Shown one piece after another: positions 32,131-43,058 of a DNA stretch of 64,000 nucleotides. This stretch comes from Trachythela sp. YZ-2020 (lineage: Eukaryota; Cnidaria; Anthozoa; Malacalcyonacea; Clavulariidae). Location of the stretch: positions 7,737,501 to 7,801,500 of the forward strand of contig JADLSH010000367.1 in assembly GCA_016169945.1 (NCBI GenBank), written 5' to 3'. A program made the position numbers and the translations under genes. The notes under the pieces were generated by a model. That model was not told the DNA's origin, did no database searches, and was given only the letters and a program-made list of their open reading frames with translations. Position 1 is the first letter of the stretch, and each line of letters begins with the position of its first letter.

Positions 32131-32574
32131 GTTGTGTTTGGATGTCAAATCAGTATCAACCCTGCTATAAAACGAGGTGTCACCCAGTTGTCTGTGAGCC
32201 TCTTGACGGTACAAGTCGGCCCTCCAGACGACTAGGGCACCCCCCTTGTCAGCAGGCTTGATCACAATGTCATTCCGGGTACGCAAAGACCTTAGAGCAC
32301 TAAATTCGGCTAAACTAAGATTAGGGGGCCTTTTAGGCCTGAAACGGGGGAGCTGATCTATGTCATGTCGACATTGTCGAATGAATAGATCAAGGGACCC
32401 AAATTGGCCTTCCGGAGGAGACCAGGTGGATTTTTTGGGGGTGATGACCTCAAAAACATCCTTAGACTGGATGGAGGTGTTGTTATGAAAATGTGCCTTA
32501 AGTTTTAAACGTCTATAAAAAGATTCAGTGTCCTCTTTCACTGAGAAAGAGTCTATGGGCCCAGGGTTGGGTAC
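32131..32574 (-). pseudogene. PLE copy 2 N-terminal region
   Basis: Encodes the region before the RT fingers: FYRRLKLKAHFHNN, WSPPEGQFGSLDLFIRQC and NDIVIKPADKGGALVVW. The frame is open into the upstream BEL/Pao integrase, so a single ORF (31969-33348) fuses two unrelated elements. This is positional accident, not a gene. Confidence 0.85.
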
Positions 32575-32581
32575 AGTGGAC

Positions 32582-33640
32582 TTAGTTGTAGCTGGGACTG
32601 GCGTCACATGATATATTTTACAAGTGTTGCATTTGTGAACCACGCTTTTCACCATCGATCGTAATTTCGGCATCCAATATTTCTCTCTCCGGCTAGCCAT
32701 AGTTGAGGACACTCCCCTGTGTAATCTTTGTCTGTGGTGATGCGAAATCAGTAACCGGACAAACTGGTGGTCATGTGGTAGGTAGATTGGCGTGTACCTT
32801 GGAACTCTCCCGACATATCTCAACACCCCGCCATCATCCTTTTCAACATTAACAGCTGATTTTACTTCTTCACACTGTTGAACCTGGATGATTAATGCCT
32901 TCTCAGCTGCTTTCATTTCCTCAGTTTTCTGTGGTCCGGTCAGCCGTTTTCCATGACAGGTATGATAAAAGCGTTTTATGTAGGCCGTTACTCCCAAGAG
33001 CTTCCAATATGACGAATACTTCTCTAGCATGGAGGAAATCATGTCAGATGCAGGTTTATCTGCCTCGGTTGCTTGCAGAAGCGTATCCTTTTTAGGTGTA
33101 ACCCTCTCTTGATTCGTTTCTGTGGACTCCTTTACCTTCGGTTGATTTGGCCAACAATCCGAATCTTTCAGCCACTTAGAACCATTTAACCACAATGATC
33201 CAAGGTCGCCGGGCATTGTTCCTCTACTGCAGATGTTGCTTGGATTCTCCTTTGTTGGAACATAGTGCCAAATAACGAAGTTGTTCTCCCTAATGGCTTT
33301 CGTGCTGTTACATGCAAATTGTGACCAGGTTCCTAGCTTGACCTTCAATCCAGAACAATACAGTAGTACTATCTGTCCAACAGTGGAATTTTTGGATGAA
33401 ACCTTCTCACAAGGTTTCTTTCACATGTTTCATTAACTTGCTAAGCATATGGGCTGCTACTAGCTCTAAACGAGGGATGGTTAGTTGTTTCGGGGTGACT
33501 CGAGCTTTAGATACCAATTTTGACGACTGCTTTTGTTGCTGTAGAAGGAAAGCGCATAGATGGCAGCACATACGGCTTGTTTGCTTGCATCAGAAAATCC
33601 ATGCACAGCAACTGTTGTTCCGCAGCCAATGACGCTCCTC
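32582..33640 (-). pseudogene. BEL/Pao RNase H and integrase zinc domain
   Basis: 33396-33640 encodes the RNase H end in two frames (HGFSDASKQAVCAAIYA; KARVTPKQLTIPRLELVAAH). 32582-33348 encodes WHYVPTKENPSNICSRG, then RYVGRVPRY and an HHCC zinc domain (HHHRQRLHRG, CNTCKIYH), the normal BEL/Pao order. A 4-unit, 22-bp tandem repeat has expanded at 33630-33721 between RNase H and the preceding RT tail. Confidence 0.88.
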
Positions 33641-33721
33641 GGAATGGTCAATTACGCTCCTCGGAATGGTCAATGATGCTCCTCGGAATGGTCAGTGATG
33701 CTCCTCGGAATGGTGAATGAC
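33630..33721 (+). repeat. 22-bp tandem repeat, four units
   Basis: GCTCCTCGGAATGGTCAATK units start at 33634, 33656, 33678 and 33700, an exact 22-bp period inside former BEL/Pao coding sequence. Confidence 0.9.
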
Positions 33722-33935
33722 GGTTGTTCCTTTATTGATCGTAGCCATTTCTCCCACAGAACGACAATCTCATTTGGTAGCTGCTCATCCCACTTCAGAT
33801 TTTGGAGACATACTTCACTGTATATTAGCTTCCCAACAATTGTAACAGGTGCAGCAATATACCCAGTAAATCAAATATTCCGTTTACCACTGCAACATCT
33901 TTCGTTTAGCTCATCAAGCTGCATATTGCAGCCTC
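33722..33935 (-). pseudogene. BEL/Pao segment after reverse transcriptase
   Basis: The minus strand encodes AVVNGIFDLLGYIAAPVTIV and WDEQLPNEIVVLWEKWLRSI, the conserved region joining RT and RNase H in BEL/Pao. Confidence 0.85.
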
Positions 33936-34950
33936 GTGCGCCCTGGAATTGGCAACGGGGTAAGTCGCATTGCGCCTTCATGCGCCTTGGGTTGACACAT
34001 CAACTTCCGGGCAGGATTGCCAAGCACGTGTTTATCAAGCGTAGCAACGGTCACGAATATATATTGCAAAATTCGTGCTTTCAAACGATACATCGTGCGA
34101 GGAAATTGATCAAACGTTTGCGAAGATTTTCAAGTTTAACATTTTATTTTTTACAAAACTTGTGACAATGGCGATGTGTCACAAGAAGGGAAATTGCAGC
34201 AAGTTTTAAGGGCGAAAACGAAGAGGTTTTCAAAGCGTTTTACTTAAAAAATGTGGTGTAAAACGAAAGGCAGTATGTACACGTTTTAAGTCAAGTTCTT
34301 GTCCGAATCAATGCGCATTAGATGGCATTAAAGCAAGTTCAATCTAGTTTAAAACTAAGTTTTCGTGCATATTTATGGCATGATGTCGACTATTTTCGTG
34401 ACCCTACTGTTGGTCTTCTTGTTCAAGTTGTTATTTTAGCAAAAGTACTTTCAAAAGACAGTACGTTCAACTTGCCATGTGCGTATGTACATTTTTGGCA
34501 AGAAAATGTCGAGTAAAATCACATTAAAACTACAGTAAGTGGAATTTTCTACAATAACTGCTATGTATATCTGTTTTTATAAACTTTGTCTTAAAACGAG
34601 CTCTCATTTCAGAGATAATGTAGTTTAAAATCAGTGTATTGAATAATGCGGTTACTTGGCGCGTGCCGTTTGTGCGAATTCTGAAACTACATGACAGGGA
34701 TTTGAAAAGCTTCCAAAATGCTCTTTATTGCTTTATATATCCCCATAAAACTTAAAATCAATAAAGGTAATGCAAACTCATTTTCTAAGAACTACTTATC
34801 GAACTTGATGAAATTTTTTTTTATAAAATTGTTTCAGAGATATTGCCATTTCAGTGATTGCCATTGAATTTAATGAAGAATTCGCCATATTGCTTGCGAC
34901 TTCAGGGGTGGAAACTTTGCTATACAGTCTGCGACTTAATGAGTTAGTCA
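33936..34950. other. Unidentified 1-kb insert in BEL/Pao
   Basis: It separates two adjacent parts of BEL/Pao pol (33722-33935 and about 34960-35150), so it is an insertion by position. No inverted termini, domains or clear target duplication were found; the ORFs at 33695-34165 and 34322-34516 have no family resemblance. Confidence 0.5.
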
Positions 34951-35893
34951 TGGGGCCACTTGCTTGTTTCCCCATGCATTCTCCAATTTTGATAGTGAAG
35001 GAATCATCCTTTTCGTTCCATGGATTTCCTAAGATCTTTGCATCGTTCATTTCACTTCCAACCACCTGATCTGCATAAGTACATTGCATGTCTCCCACAT
35101 TGTCGCTGTCCGCAGTTTCGATAAGTTCTGGGATGTTACTATGTGTTGCCGGCTCAAATTATACGCGAAAAATACTACATCATTTGTTTAAAACTTTACT
35201 TTTCAAAATGTTTATAATGCTTATCACGTGACTGCTATTTCACATGCAGGGCACCCAAGACTAGACTTTTACTTAACTATTGGTGACCCAAATTTGTCAC
35301 GTCACATATGCCATTCGTGCAACTTAAATTCTCCTTCAGCCATAAGCTCTTCAGCATTTTCTCCACCTGATTGAACATCATCAACATAAGTGTTGCTTAG
35401 TAAGTCCTCGACTGTTTGAGGAAACAATTCAGCATACTGAATGATATGCTTCTGGATTGTCGCACCAAGTATGTATGGACTTGCACCTGAACCGAATACA
35501 TCTCTTGTAAATCTGTATGCAACAATTTGTCGGCCCTCCAAATTGTTTTACCAAAATAATCTAAGGGCATCTCTGTCTACCGGATCAATCTTGATTTGTA
35601 AAAAAATCTTTCTGTATATCGCCCGTTACACAGTTTGGTTTCGTTCGATTGCTCAGTAGAATGTCAAATAGTTTTGGTTGTAACGAAGGCCCAGTTTCAA
35701 AGCAATCATTTAGCGAGGGTTGCTGAGTCTCTTTGGCTGAACAGTCATATACTATTCGCAACTTGGTTGATTCAGCACTGTCTTTGATGACTGGCTGATG
35801 GGGTACATGTACATAATGAATGTTATCCCCACTTGGCGTTACTGGTACAAGCTCCAGGATACCATCCTCCAGTTTCACAAAGTCTAACAAACG
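34951..35893 (-). pseudogene. BEL/Pao reverse transcriptase
   Basis: 35585-35893 encodes HVPHQPVIKDSAESTKLRIV and PSLNDCFETGPSLQPKLFDI; 35302-35541 encodes YRFTRDVFGSGASPYILGAT with catalytic YVDD (TYVDDVQSGG). Downstream, about 34960-35150, is AKILGNPWNEKDDSFTIKI. About 150 bases near 35155-35300 break the link after KLHEWH. Frames shift at 35541/35585. The family pattern is clear; activity is not possible. Confidence 0.88.
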
Positions 35894-36955
35894 TGACTCA
35901 CGGTGTGACTCGCGCATAATTCGCGCATTGTAAACGGAGTGAAATATGATAATATGGGCAAATTAGCTGTTGCTATATAGCGAAACCGCGTCGAATTAAA
36001 TAAACACAGATATCTATTATTTCGAGTTTTTTATTTCGTTTTTGTTTACACAAATTTATTTCGAACATTTCTAAGGTAATATCTTGACAATAATCGTAAT
36101 CTTTTCTTGGGCTCGTCTGCATGTGGGATTTCTCTCTCCCCTAGATCGCCCTCTTCATGACTATAACTATGACTACATGCGCAACTATAACTACATGACT
36201 ATTATGACTACATGACTATATGACTGCATGACTATTATGACTATATGACCATATGACTATATGACTGTGACTACACGACTATTATGACTATATGACTCTA
36301 TGACTACATGACTATTATGACTATGTGACTATTATGACTATATGACTACTTGACTACATGACTATGACTATATATGACTACATGACTATGACTATATGAC
36401 CACATGACTATGACTATATGACTACTTGACTACATGACTATATGACTACTTGACTACATGACTATATGACTACTTGACTACATGACTATGACTATTCTCC
36501 TCCTCCTCTTCTCCTCCTCCTCTTCTCCTCCTCCTCTTCTCCTCCTCCTCTTCTCCTCCTCCTTCTCCTCCTCCTCTTCTCCTCCTCTTCTCATATAGTC
36601 ATAGTCATATAGTCATGTAGTCATAGTCATAATAGTCATGTAGTTATAGTTACGCATGTAGTCATAGTTATAGTCATGAAGAGGGCGATCTAGGGGAGAG
36701 AGAAATCCCACATGCAGACGAGCCCAAGCAAAGATTAAGATTATTTTCATGATATTACTTTAGAAATGTTCGAAATAAATCTTACTAAATTTGTGTATAC
36801 GTTTAAAACGAAATAAAATACTCGAAATAATAGATATCTATGTGTTTATGTAATTCGACGCGGTTTCGCTATATAGCAACAGCTAATTTGCCTATATTAT
36901 CATATTTCACTCCGTTTACAATGTGTGAGTTATGCGTGAGTCACACCGTGAGTCA
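35894..36955. mobile_element. 1.06-kb palindrome with TGACTA repeats and pyrimidine centre
   Basis: Inverted ends TGACTCACGGTGTGACTC; the arms continue with GGAGTGAAATATGATAATAT and the AGCCCAAG.../CTTGGGCT block. Toward the middle both arms become (TGACTA/CATATAG)n repeats (about 36150-36490 and 36594-36680). The centre, 36493-36593, is a pure CTCCTC/TTCTCC pyrimidine tract. It cuts the BEL/Pao reading frame at its left border. No transposase. Confidence 0.85.
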
Positions 36956-37384
36956 TGCTCGTTAGGCTCGGCCAATCAGCGCGCTGCGGCATCCCTTTGA
37001 ACGCTATATGGGGGGTGATTATCTACTGTCCGTCTACGCATCTGTCTGTGTGTCTGTCTATGTCTGTCTTATTTGTGGTTCCGCCTGCATGTCCTGCTTA
37101 CTTACTCCATCTCTCTCCACTTCCTATCATACTATCATATTTCTTAATTCATTCTTCCATTTAAGAATTTTTAATTTACAGTATATACTAATATGTTTAA
37201 CATAAAACAGGCTTTCTTGCCATCCTACTTTTCCTACTTTTTTTTCACACTCCTACTTTTCCTACTTTTTATTAAAAATTGATTGATTTTCCTACTCTTT
37301 TCTTAAAATCCTACTTTTTTAAGAATCTTAACAATTCCCGCATAAATCTAAAAAATCAAATGATCCCACTGAGTCCATTGAGAA
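36956..37384. other. Spacer with simple repeats
   Basis: Contains a GTCTGTCTATG-type run (about 37030-37070) and CCTACTTTT repeats (37220-37320) that recur at 37725-37805. No gene seen. Confidence 0.5.
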
Positions 37385-37600
37385 TTGCATTGGAAATCCC
37401 AAAAATCTCGTTGGAAATCCAAAAAATCTCGTTGGAAATCCAAAAAACCTCGTTGGAAATCCCAAAAATCTCCTTGGAAATCCCAAAAATCTCCTTGGAA
37501 ATCCCAAAAATCTCTTAGAAAATCCCAAAAACCTCCTTGGAAATTCCATCGATCTCCTTTGAAATTCCAAAGATCTCCTTAAAATCTCAAATATCTCCTT
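37385..37600 (+). repeat. 21-bp tandem repeat, about ten units
   Basis: Units of TTGGAAATCCCAAAAATCTCS. The 21-bp period keeps frames open on both strands (37279-37518, 37328-37624), giving artefact ORFs. Confidence 0.93.
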
Positions 37601-38284
37601 GGAAATATCAACCATTTTCTTCAATTCAAAAACACCTCCAGTCCAGGATTATCAGCGAAAAGAGAGATCACATAATATTTCTGTGGTATTTTCATGCAAA
37701 TTAATCACCAAATATTCCTAATTTTGTCCTACTTTTTTGTATGTTCTCCTACTTTATTCCTACTTTTCCTAAAATTTTAGTCCTACTTTTATCCTACTTT
37801 TTTACATATGTCTGCCAGAAAGCCTGACATAAAATCTAAATTGCTAGCAGGTGCCTTGCATGGGTCCTTTTTCCGTTCCCACCTTGCCTTTTTGGATCTT
37901 CGATTTATAAGTTATTTCTTCTTATGCAACTGTTATTCTTAGACTTGATAATATATTGTATGCATTATTGATCCAAATAAATTTGTGAAAACAAAATCAA
38001 AGACAAAACAAGTTCTGGTGCGCAGGGGGGTGCGCAGTAGTATCGTGACAAAGCCCCTTTAAGGTCAATTTTTGTATTTTCAAACATAATTTCGGAATAT
38101 CATTTGCCAATACGAAGTACATGAACTTATTTGTTTCATCCTAAGAAGGTTTAGAATATGCTGGATTTCTAGTTTTTGCATGTATTTTTTTTGTTTAAAA
38201 TTATGATTATTTTATCAGGAAGGCTCGATACTGCAACACTACCCTAAGTAGGGTCGTCAAACTTCTTCTTGACAGGATCATATT
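37601..38284. other. Unannotated stretch
   Basis: CCTACTTTT repeats at 37725-37805 and otherwise no recognisable feature. A 29-bp direct duplication containing CTTGACAGGATCATATTTG begins at about 38269. Confidence 0.45.
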
Positions 38285-38530
38285 TGTCGATGTTCCTCTT
38301 GACAGGATCATATTTGTCGATGAGGTGTGGGCTCGTTCATGGAGTTGATGTACAGTAAAGTGTGATTGTGTGCAAAGGTTATTTCATCTGCTTTCCTTTT
38401 CTGTAGAGAGTTGTATCGTCCGCATTCATACATACACACTGTTGTACTATAGATTTTACTGCAGTAGGGAGGTTATTAGTAAATAAAGTACACAAGGCTG
38501 GCGCCAACACTGAGCCCTACAGGATTCCAA
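38285..38530 (-). pseudogene. Remnant of a CR1-like LINE reverse transcriptase
   Basis: The minus strand reads GSVLAPALCTLFTNNLPTAV after a stop in place of the usual GVPQ. After a frameshift comes a NADDTTLY catalytic box. These are adjacent motifs of a non-LTR reverse transcriptase. Both flanks are lost. Confidence 0.75.
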
Positions 38531-39509
38531 CTGCGGGATGATGAATATCATCAAATGATTAAAGGGATGTTCATGTGATAAAGTTAGAAATGATATGGTG
38601 GTAGCTGCTTTTTCATTTGATCAACATTCAATAATAATAATCTTAGATTCTATGTCACTGAACGATACGAATTAATGATTTTGGCATCCCACATGTGTTA
38701 GGTATTCATGGAAATTCCATGCCTAAAATCAATAAACTCTTGTTACTTCATATTTCTTACAGCTTTCTATTGTGTCTTGTTAAAGTTTACATGAAACTGA
38801 AATCATTGTTTCTTTTCAGTGCTTAATCTACTATCCAAAACTCCGTGATGTAATACAACATAACTCAGAAAATATTGCATGCTTGGATAAGGTGAAGTTA
38901 TTGATTTCTGGTTCAAAGTATTCGTGAACCTGTCAAGGGTAAGTTGGTTTTTACATTAGGTTATATTACTGCTTGTGTCAATTCCTATTGAGACGGGAAA
39001 GTACCTAACTGCATGCTTGATGCACATAGATCAAAGAGGGGCATAGATATAGAATAGTGGCTCACCATACCACCATTGCAAGTTACAGCTGCTGTCGAAA
39101 GTGCAATTTCCTGCATTCCATAAATAATCCTCTGTGTATATTTAAACAGAGCAATGGCTACAACACACAACCCGAAAATTTGCATAGTCAAAACATCGCA
39201 AGACTTGCACTCCTTGGACTTAAAGCTTGCAGGTTTAAATTTAGTTCTGAAATTCTGACATTAAGTCCTACCATGCCACGTTTTGCTCGGACATAGTTGG
39301 ACACTAATTATTTACATCACTAAAAAGAAAAAAAGTTGTACAGTAATCGGAATTCAATTCATTTAAAAGGAATCGCAATTCATTTGATCAATATACTCTA
39401 CAATATTACAAAGTTGAAAGGAATTTCAATTGACAAATCATAGTTTATATTGCATATTCTAATGAATAACAGCTACCTTTACATCTGTAGCAGATTGGTA
39501 AGAGAATAG
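38531..39509. other. Unannotated AT-rich stretch
   Basis: No domain or repeat termini recognised; the short ORFs at 38985-39296 overlap on both strands and look spurious. Confidence 0.45.
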
Positions 39510-39650
39510 AGCCTGTTTTCCACTTCAACCGTATCGTAATGTACCGTAGTGGTTTCTTTTGTGTTATAGTCATTAGTTCCATCCTGGTGTTAACGAAACA
39601 AAGAAATACGCTGCCTTTCAGTACGATACAGTTGAAGTGGAAAACAGGCT
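39510..39650. mobile_element. 141-bp MITE
   Basis: Ends AGCCTGTTTTCCACTTCAAC and its complement GTTGAAGTGGAAAACAGGCT, with further pairing of CGTATCGTA. No coding capacity. Confidence 0.8.
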
Positions 39651-39799
39651 TGAGAGAAATTATTCAAACTAAATAATGTTACAAAATGATCGATAATAAT
39701 GTCCGTGCAGAACAATCAGTAGACGGCCATATTTGCTTTTTTTTTCGGAGAATGGCCGATAGTTGACTGTTATATTGAACATTGAAAGTTTTTTAACTC

Positions 39800-40196
39800 T
39801 AAAAATGCATCTTGAAAATTCAAGATATGGACCAATACTAAGACAGAAATTATATAGGTTATATTTCGATTTCATTTCAAAGCCTTCTTCAGACCAATTT
39901 ACTATATAATAAAATATTTACATTCTTTATATATACAAGAGACAGGATATTAGATGTATAAAGTTACCAACGTTGAACTAAAATTTAAAATTACGTATAT
40001 AGTTTAACCGTTGGCAATTTTATACACCTAATATCCTTTCTCTTGTATATATAAAGAACCTAGATATTTTATTATAGTCAATTAGTCTGAAGAAGGCTTT
40101 GAAATAAAGTCGAAATATAACGTACATAATTTCTGCCTTGGGATGCATGATATTGGTCCATGCATGCATATCTTGGATTTTCAAGATGCATTTTTC
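39800..40196. mobile_element. 397-bp palindrome with a hammerhead-like core in each arm
   Basis: Arms 39800-39990 and 40000-40196 are complementary, ending AAAAATGCATCTTGAAAA. At 40087-40115 (plus) the order is CTGAAGA, A, GGCTTT, loop GAAAT, AAAGTC, GAAATAT: hammerhead boxes CTGANGA and GAAA around a 6-bp stem. The left arm has the same on the minus strand (39853-39890). Confidence 0.65.
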
Positions 40197-41179
40197 TGAC
40201 TCTGTTTTATTTTGTACTTTTTAGTGCGACGTTTCCATGGGAAATTCGCAGTATTGCTGTGTACGACAAGATGAGACGAGGCAAGATGAGACGAGGCATG
40301 TATTCATCTATATCTATCTATCTATCAATCAATCTATTCATACATACAGGCAGAGAGTAAACTTCCGGGGTGTGTGCTAGCGGTCAACGTGCAAATTTAT
40401 GATTTGTTCTATTTCTCGGATTTATTGCTTATTAAACATTTCAAATTATTTCAGTGCGTATATTATGTACTTTGTTTCTTTCGATTTAATGAAACATTTG
40501 GTCAGCTATGATCACGTATCAACTAAATAATGCAATATTTTGTACGTTCAAAATGTGATTGGATCGTTGTAGCAAAGATTATTCCCTCCGGTATTCTGTA
40601 GCATGAATTTGTTTGTGAAATACGTTAAACATGCAGAATCAAATGTCGACTGCTACCAAGCTACAACCCGTTCCAGGCCCCAGGCTAAAGGGGACCCTAA
40701 AAAACTACTGTCAAATCGTCTCTCAGGAAGCCAAAGTTGTATTTTGCCCGATGCCCCAAAGGCTCTGGGCGGCCCTGAAACTTCGCACTATCCTTGGGAT
40801 CTAGTTCAAGTTGTCGGCTGGTAATGGATTTCTCAACTGTGGTCTTAACTAATTGGCTTATTATAAGTCATTGTTGTCAAGGTCAAGCTGATTTTCTATG
40901 TAATTAGGGCTTCATAATTGGTACTGTATAAAATATAAATTGTAAAGCTGCTTCAACTGGCAATATAAAACACAAACAGAAGGGCTTCTAAAACAAAACT
41001 AAAGCAACTATATCATTGTATATATTGTAACTATTTTCCAAATTTTTAGTGTTTCCCACTGAAATACGTGCATGCAGTTTGTACCTGTTGTAAATACTTT
41101 TGATATATAGCAGACCCAAGAACGAAAAATATTTTCGTGAATCTTACCATGAGCAAAATATGTACCTTTTAATAGGCCC
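40197..41179. other. Unannotated stretch
   Basis: Short ATCTATCTATC microsatellite at 40308-40335. The 73-residue ORF at 40603-40824 has no recognised domain. Nothing else supported. Confidence 0.45.
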
Positions 41180-41510
41180 TATATGTCACGTGATCGATGA
41201 CGTCATAATTCCTATTCATCAAAAAATCGAAATCGCAAAAATGAAAAATCGATAACATTAATCGAAAGAGCATCAAACACTGATCAAAAATTACTAAAAG
41301 ACCCATACCTAAAAATTAGTATTTAAAGAGTTATTGCGTGTCAAAATTTTTTGAACAAAAAAAAAACGGGGAAAAGTGCATAATTCCGTCAAATTTTATT
41401 CAAATATGACAATTTATAGCTCTATGTTTAAAAACAGTTTCAAGAAGTAGTTAAAAATGCTGACTCAGCATTCCATCACAAGCCAGGGGTTAATATAGGT
41501 AATTTCCTCA
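41180..41510 (-). repeat. Dispersed repeat, copy A (inverted partner at 54027-54430)
   Basis: Shares with 54027-54430 (opposite strand) GTGATCGATGACGTCATAAT, GAAAGAGCATCAAACACTGA, AATGCTGACTCAGCATTC and TTAATATAGGTAATTTCCTC in collinear order. Class unknown. Confidence 0.8.
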
Positions 41511-41639
41511 TTTTTCTTGCACATACCAGAATCAATACTTCTATTTAGGTCTAACAAAGTATTTGAAAAGCTCGGCTAAAAAGTTTAAATGTACAATTCA
41601 GATGCGAAATATTATAGGAGCTAAAATATATAGGTAAGT

Positions 41640-42290
41640 CAGGTATGGTCTCCCCAGTCCATAGGTCTCATCAAACGAACAGAACGTATATCCAGAGAAG
41701 AGCTTCGAAGTTCATACTGAATCTTCCCTACATGTGTAATGAGTCTTAGCGCGAGAGGCTCATCACTTTGGAACTGATGCCGTTATCGTACTGGCATCTG
41801 TATATGGATCTGGTGTTCTTCTTTAAAGCTGTAGATGGTCTGGTTGTCATATCTGACGATGTTCTCCCTAAATGATAATTCCCACGAGAGTAACCAGATC
41901 TTCCAGTACCAATGAGTTATCCTTCCGCTCAGAAAAATGCAGGACTAGTACTTTTCAGCGATCGTATATCACCCGTGTCACGAGAGTTTGGAATTGTCTT
42001 CCAACAGACTTAAGACATCCTAATATATGTCTAAGTGCATTTAAGAGATTGTTACGAGACTATTATTCGAAAGCCCTACACAGTTGTTTTGATGCAGAGG
42101 ACCCAAGAACATGGAAATCTGTAGGTTTAAATTGTAACTCTTGTCGAAGTTTGAAATATGTTAAAAGGGCCCACAGTGGTTTTAACTGTTGTGGTGTCTC
42201 CGCCATTTGTTACTAGTATAATATTGTATTTGTATTGTCTGCATGTCATTCGTGTGATTTTATCTGGCGAAGCTGAATAAATAAATAAAT
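41640..42290 (+). pseudogene. CR1-like LINE, C-terminal tail fragment
   Basis: Frames encode the end of a LINE ORF2: a lineage of LPYMCNESYRERLITLELMP, YMDLVFFFKAVDG, then in another frame RVTRSSSTNELSFRSEKCRT and FQRSYITRVTRVWNCLPTDL. The same arrangement occurs at 51688-52325. The 3' end is GAATAAATAAATAAAT, a LINE-type short tandem tail. A frameshift/stop at about 41871 and 5' truncation make it inactive. Confidence 0.85.
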
Positions 42291-42779
42291 CCTTGAACAC
42301 TCAGTTGTATCGAGTGAGATGACCAAAATCTTTAATACTTACCAATATGATGAGTGTTGTATAAAGATTGAAGCTGATACATATATCAACATTAGGCTAT
42401 TTTGAGGAATGTTGCTACCATATATTCATACGATAACATGGTTGCGACACAACACCCTTTTTTCCACCATATTGGGAAATGTCATACACAGGTTGAGCGA
42501 AATACTGAACTATTTGAACAGTTTTTATCAATGGAGAGTAGATTTTTTGAGAGTTTGTTTAAAACATGAATGGGTCTTTACGAAAAGCTGAAAGTAAAAT
42601 AATCCCTCATCCGACCATCTGATTCAAGGTTAATAATTAAAGGAACGCATTCTGCGAGCTAATTACAGAGGTCTAGGTTTCTAGATCTAGAATGCAACAA
42701 ATTCTACGATGAACGGAAAGAAGAGATCTAAAAGATAGCGACTGGTTCTGGGATGAAAACTGTAATCAGTGTGCCCCCT
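42291..42779. other. Unannotated stretch
   Basis: No recognised feature; a 60-residue ORF (42409-42591) is without motif. Confidence 0.45.
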
Positions 42780-43058
42780 AAAGCCTTGTTTTCACAACGA
42801 CGCAAGCATAAGCACAAGCATAAGAGGGATCAAACGTATTGATTTCTTATGTACTGTCCTCACTACGATGCAACATAAGCATAAACATAAGCATAAGAAT
42901 ATCAAAACGTTGCGTTCTTTTCCTTATGCTTAAATTGTTGCTTATGCTCGCACTTTATCTTGCGTTGTAGTGAGGACACAGTGAGAACAGTACAAGCATA
43001 AGAACATCAAAGCGTTCCGCTTGCTTGTGCTTATGCTTGCGTCGTAATAAGGACCAGG
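42780..43058. mobile_element. 279-bp MITE rich in CATAAGCA repeats
   Basis: Inverted ends AAGCCTTGTTTTCACAACGA / its diverged complement AATAAGGACCAGGCTT. The interior is (AAGCATAAGCA)n on both arms. Its right half is also the left end of the larger palindrome starting at 42940. Confidence 0.75.

Larger units (their letters stand above)
29810..32574 (-). mobile_element. Penelope-like element copy 2 with 7-bp target duplication
   Basis: AGTGGAC occurs at 29803-29809 and 32575-32581, exactly at the break in BEL/Pao integrase. Most of the PLE is present on the minus strand: N-terminal region (about 32150-32560), reverse transcriptase, connector, GIY-YIG nuclease and 3' non-coding tail with a hammerhead-like motif. 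It carries a SINE at 31796-32130. The 5' end may be slightly truncated, since no start Met is apparent after 32574. Confidence 0.93.
28671..35893 (-). mobile_element. Decayed BEL/Pao LTR retrotransposon (pol only)
   Basis: Minus-strand segments in correct pol order: reverse transcriptase (35302-35893), RT tail (about 34960-35150 and 33722-33935), RNase H and integrase N terminus (32582-33640), integrase core and C terminus (28671-29809). Separators are PLE copy 2, an unidentified insert of about 1 kb and short tandem repeats. gag and LTRs were not found. The 5' side is cut by the palindromic element at 35894. Confidence 0.85.

Noticed and set aside
31969..33348. A 459-codon ORF that looks like a sizeable gene
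   Set aside because: It is a chance in-frame join of BEL/Pao integrase, the N-terminal part of a PLE and antisense SINE bases; the PLE target duplication runs through it.
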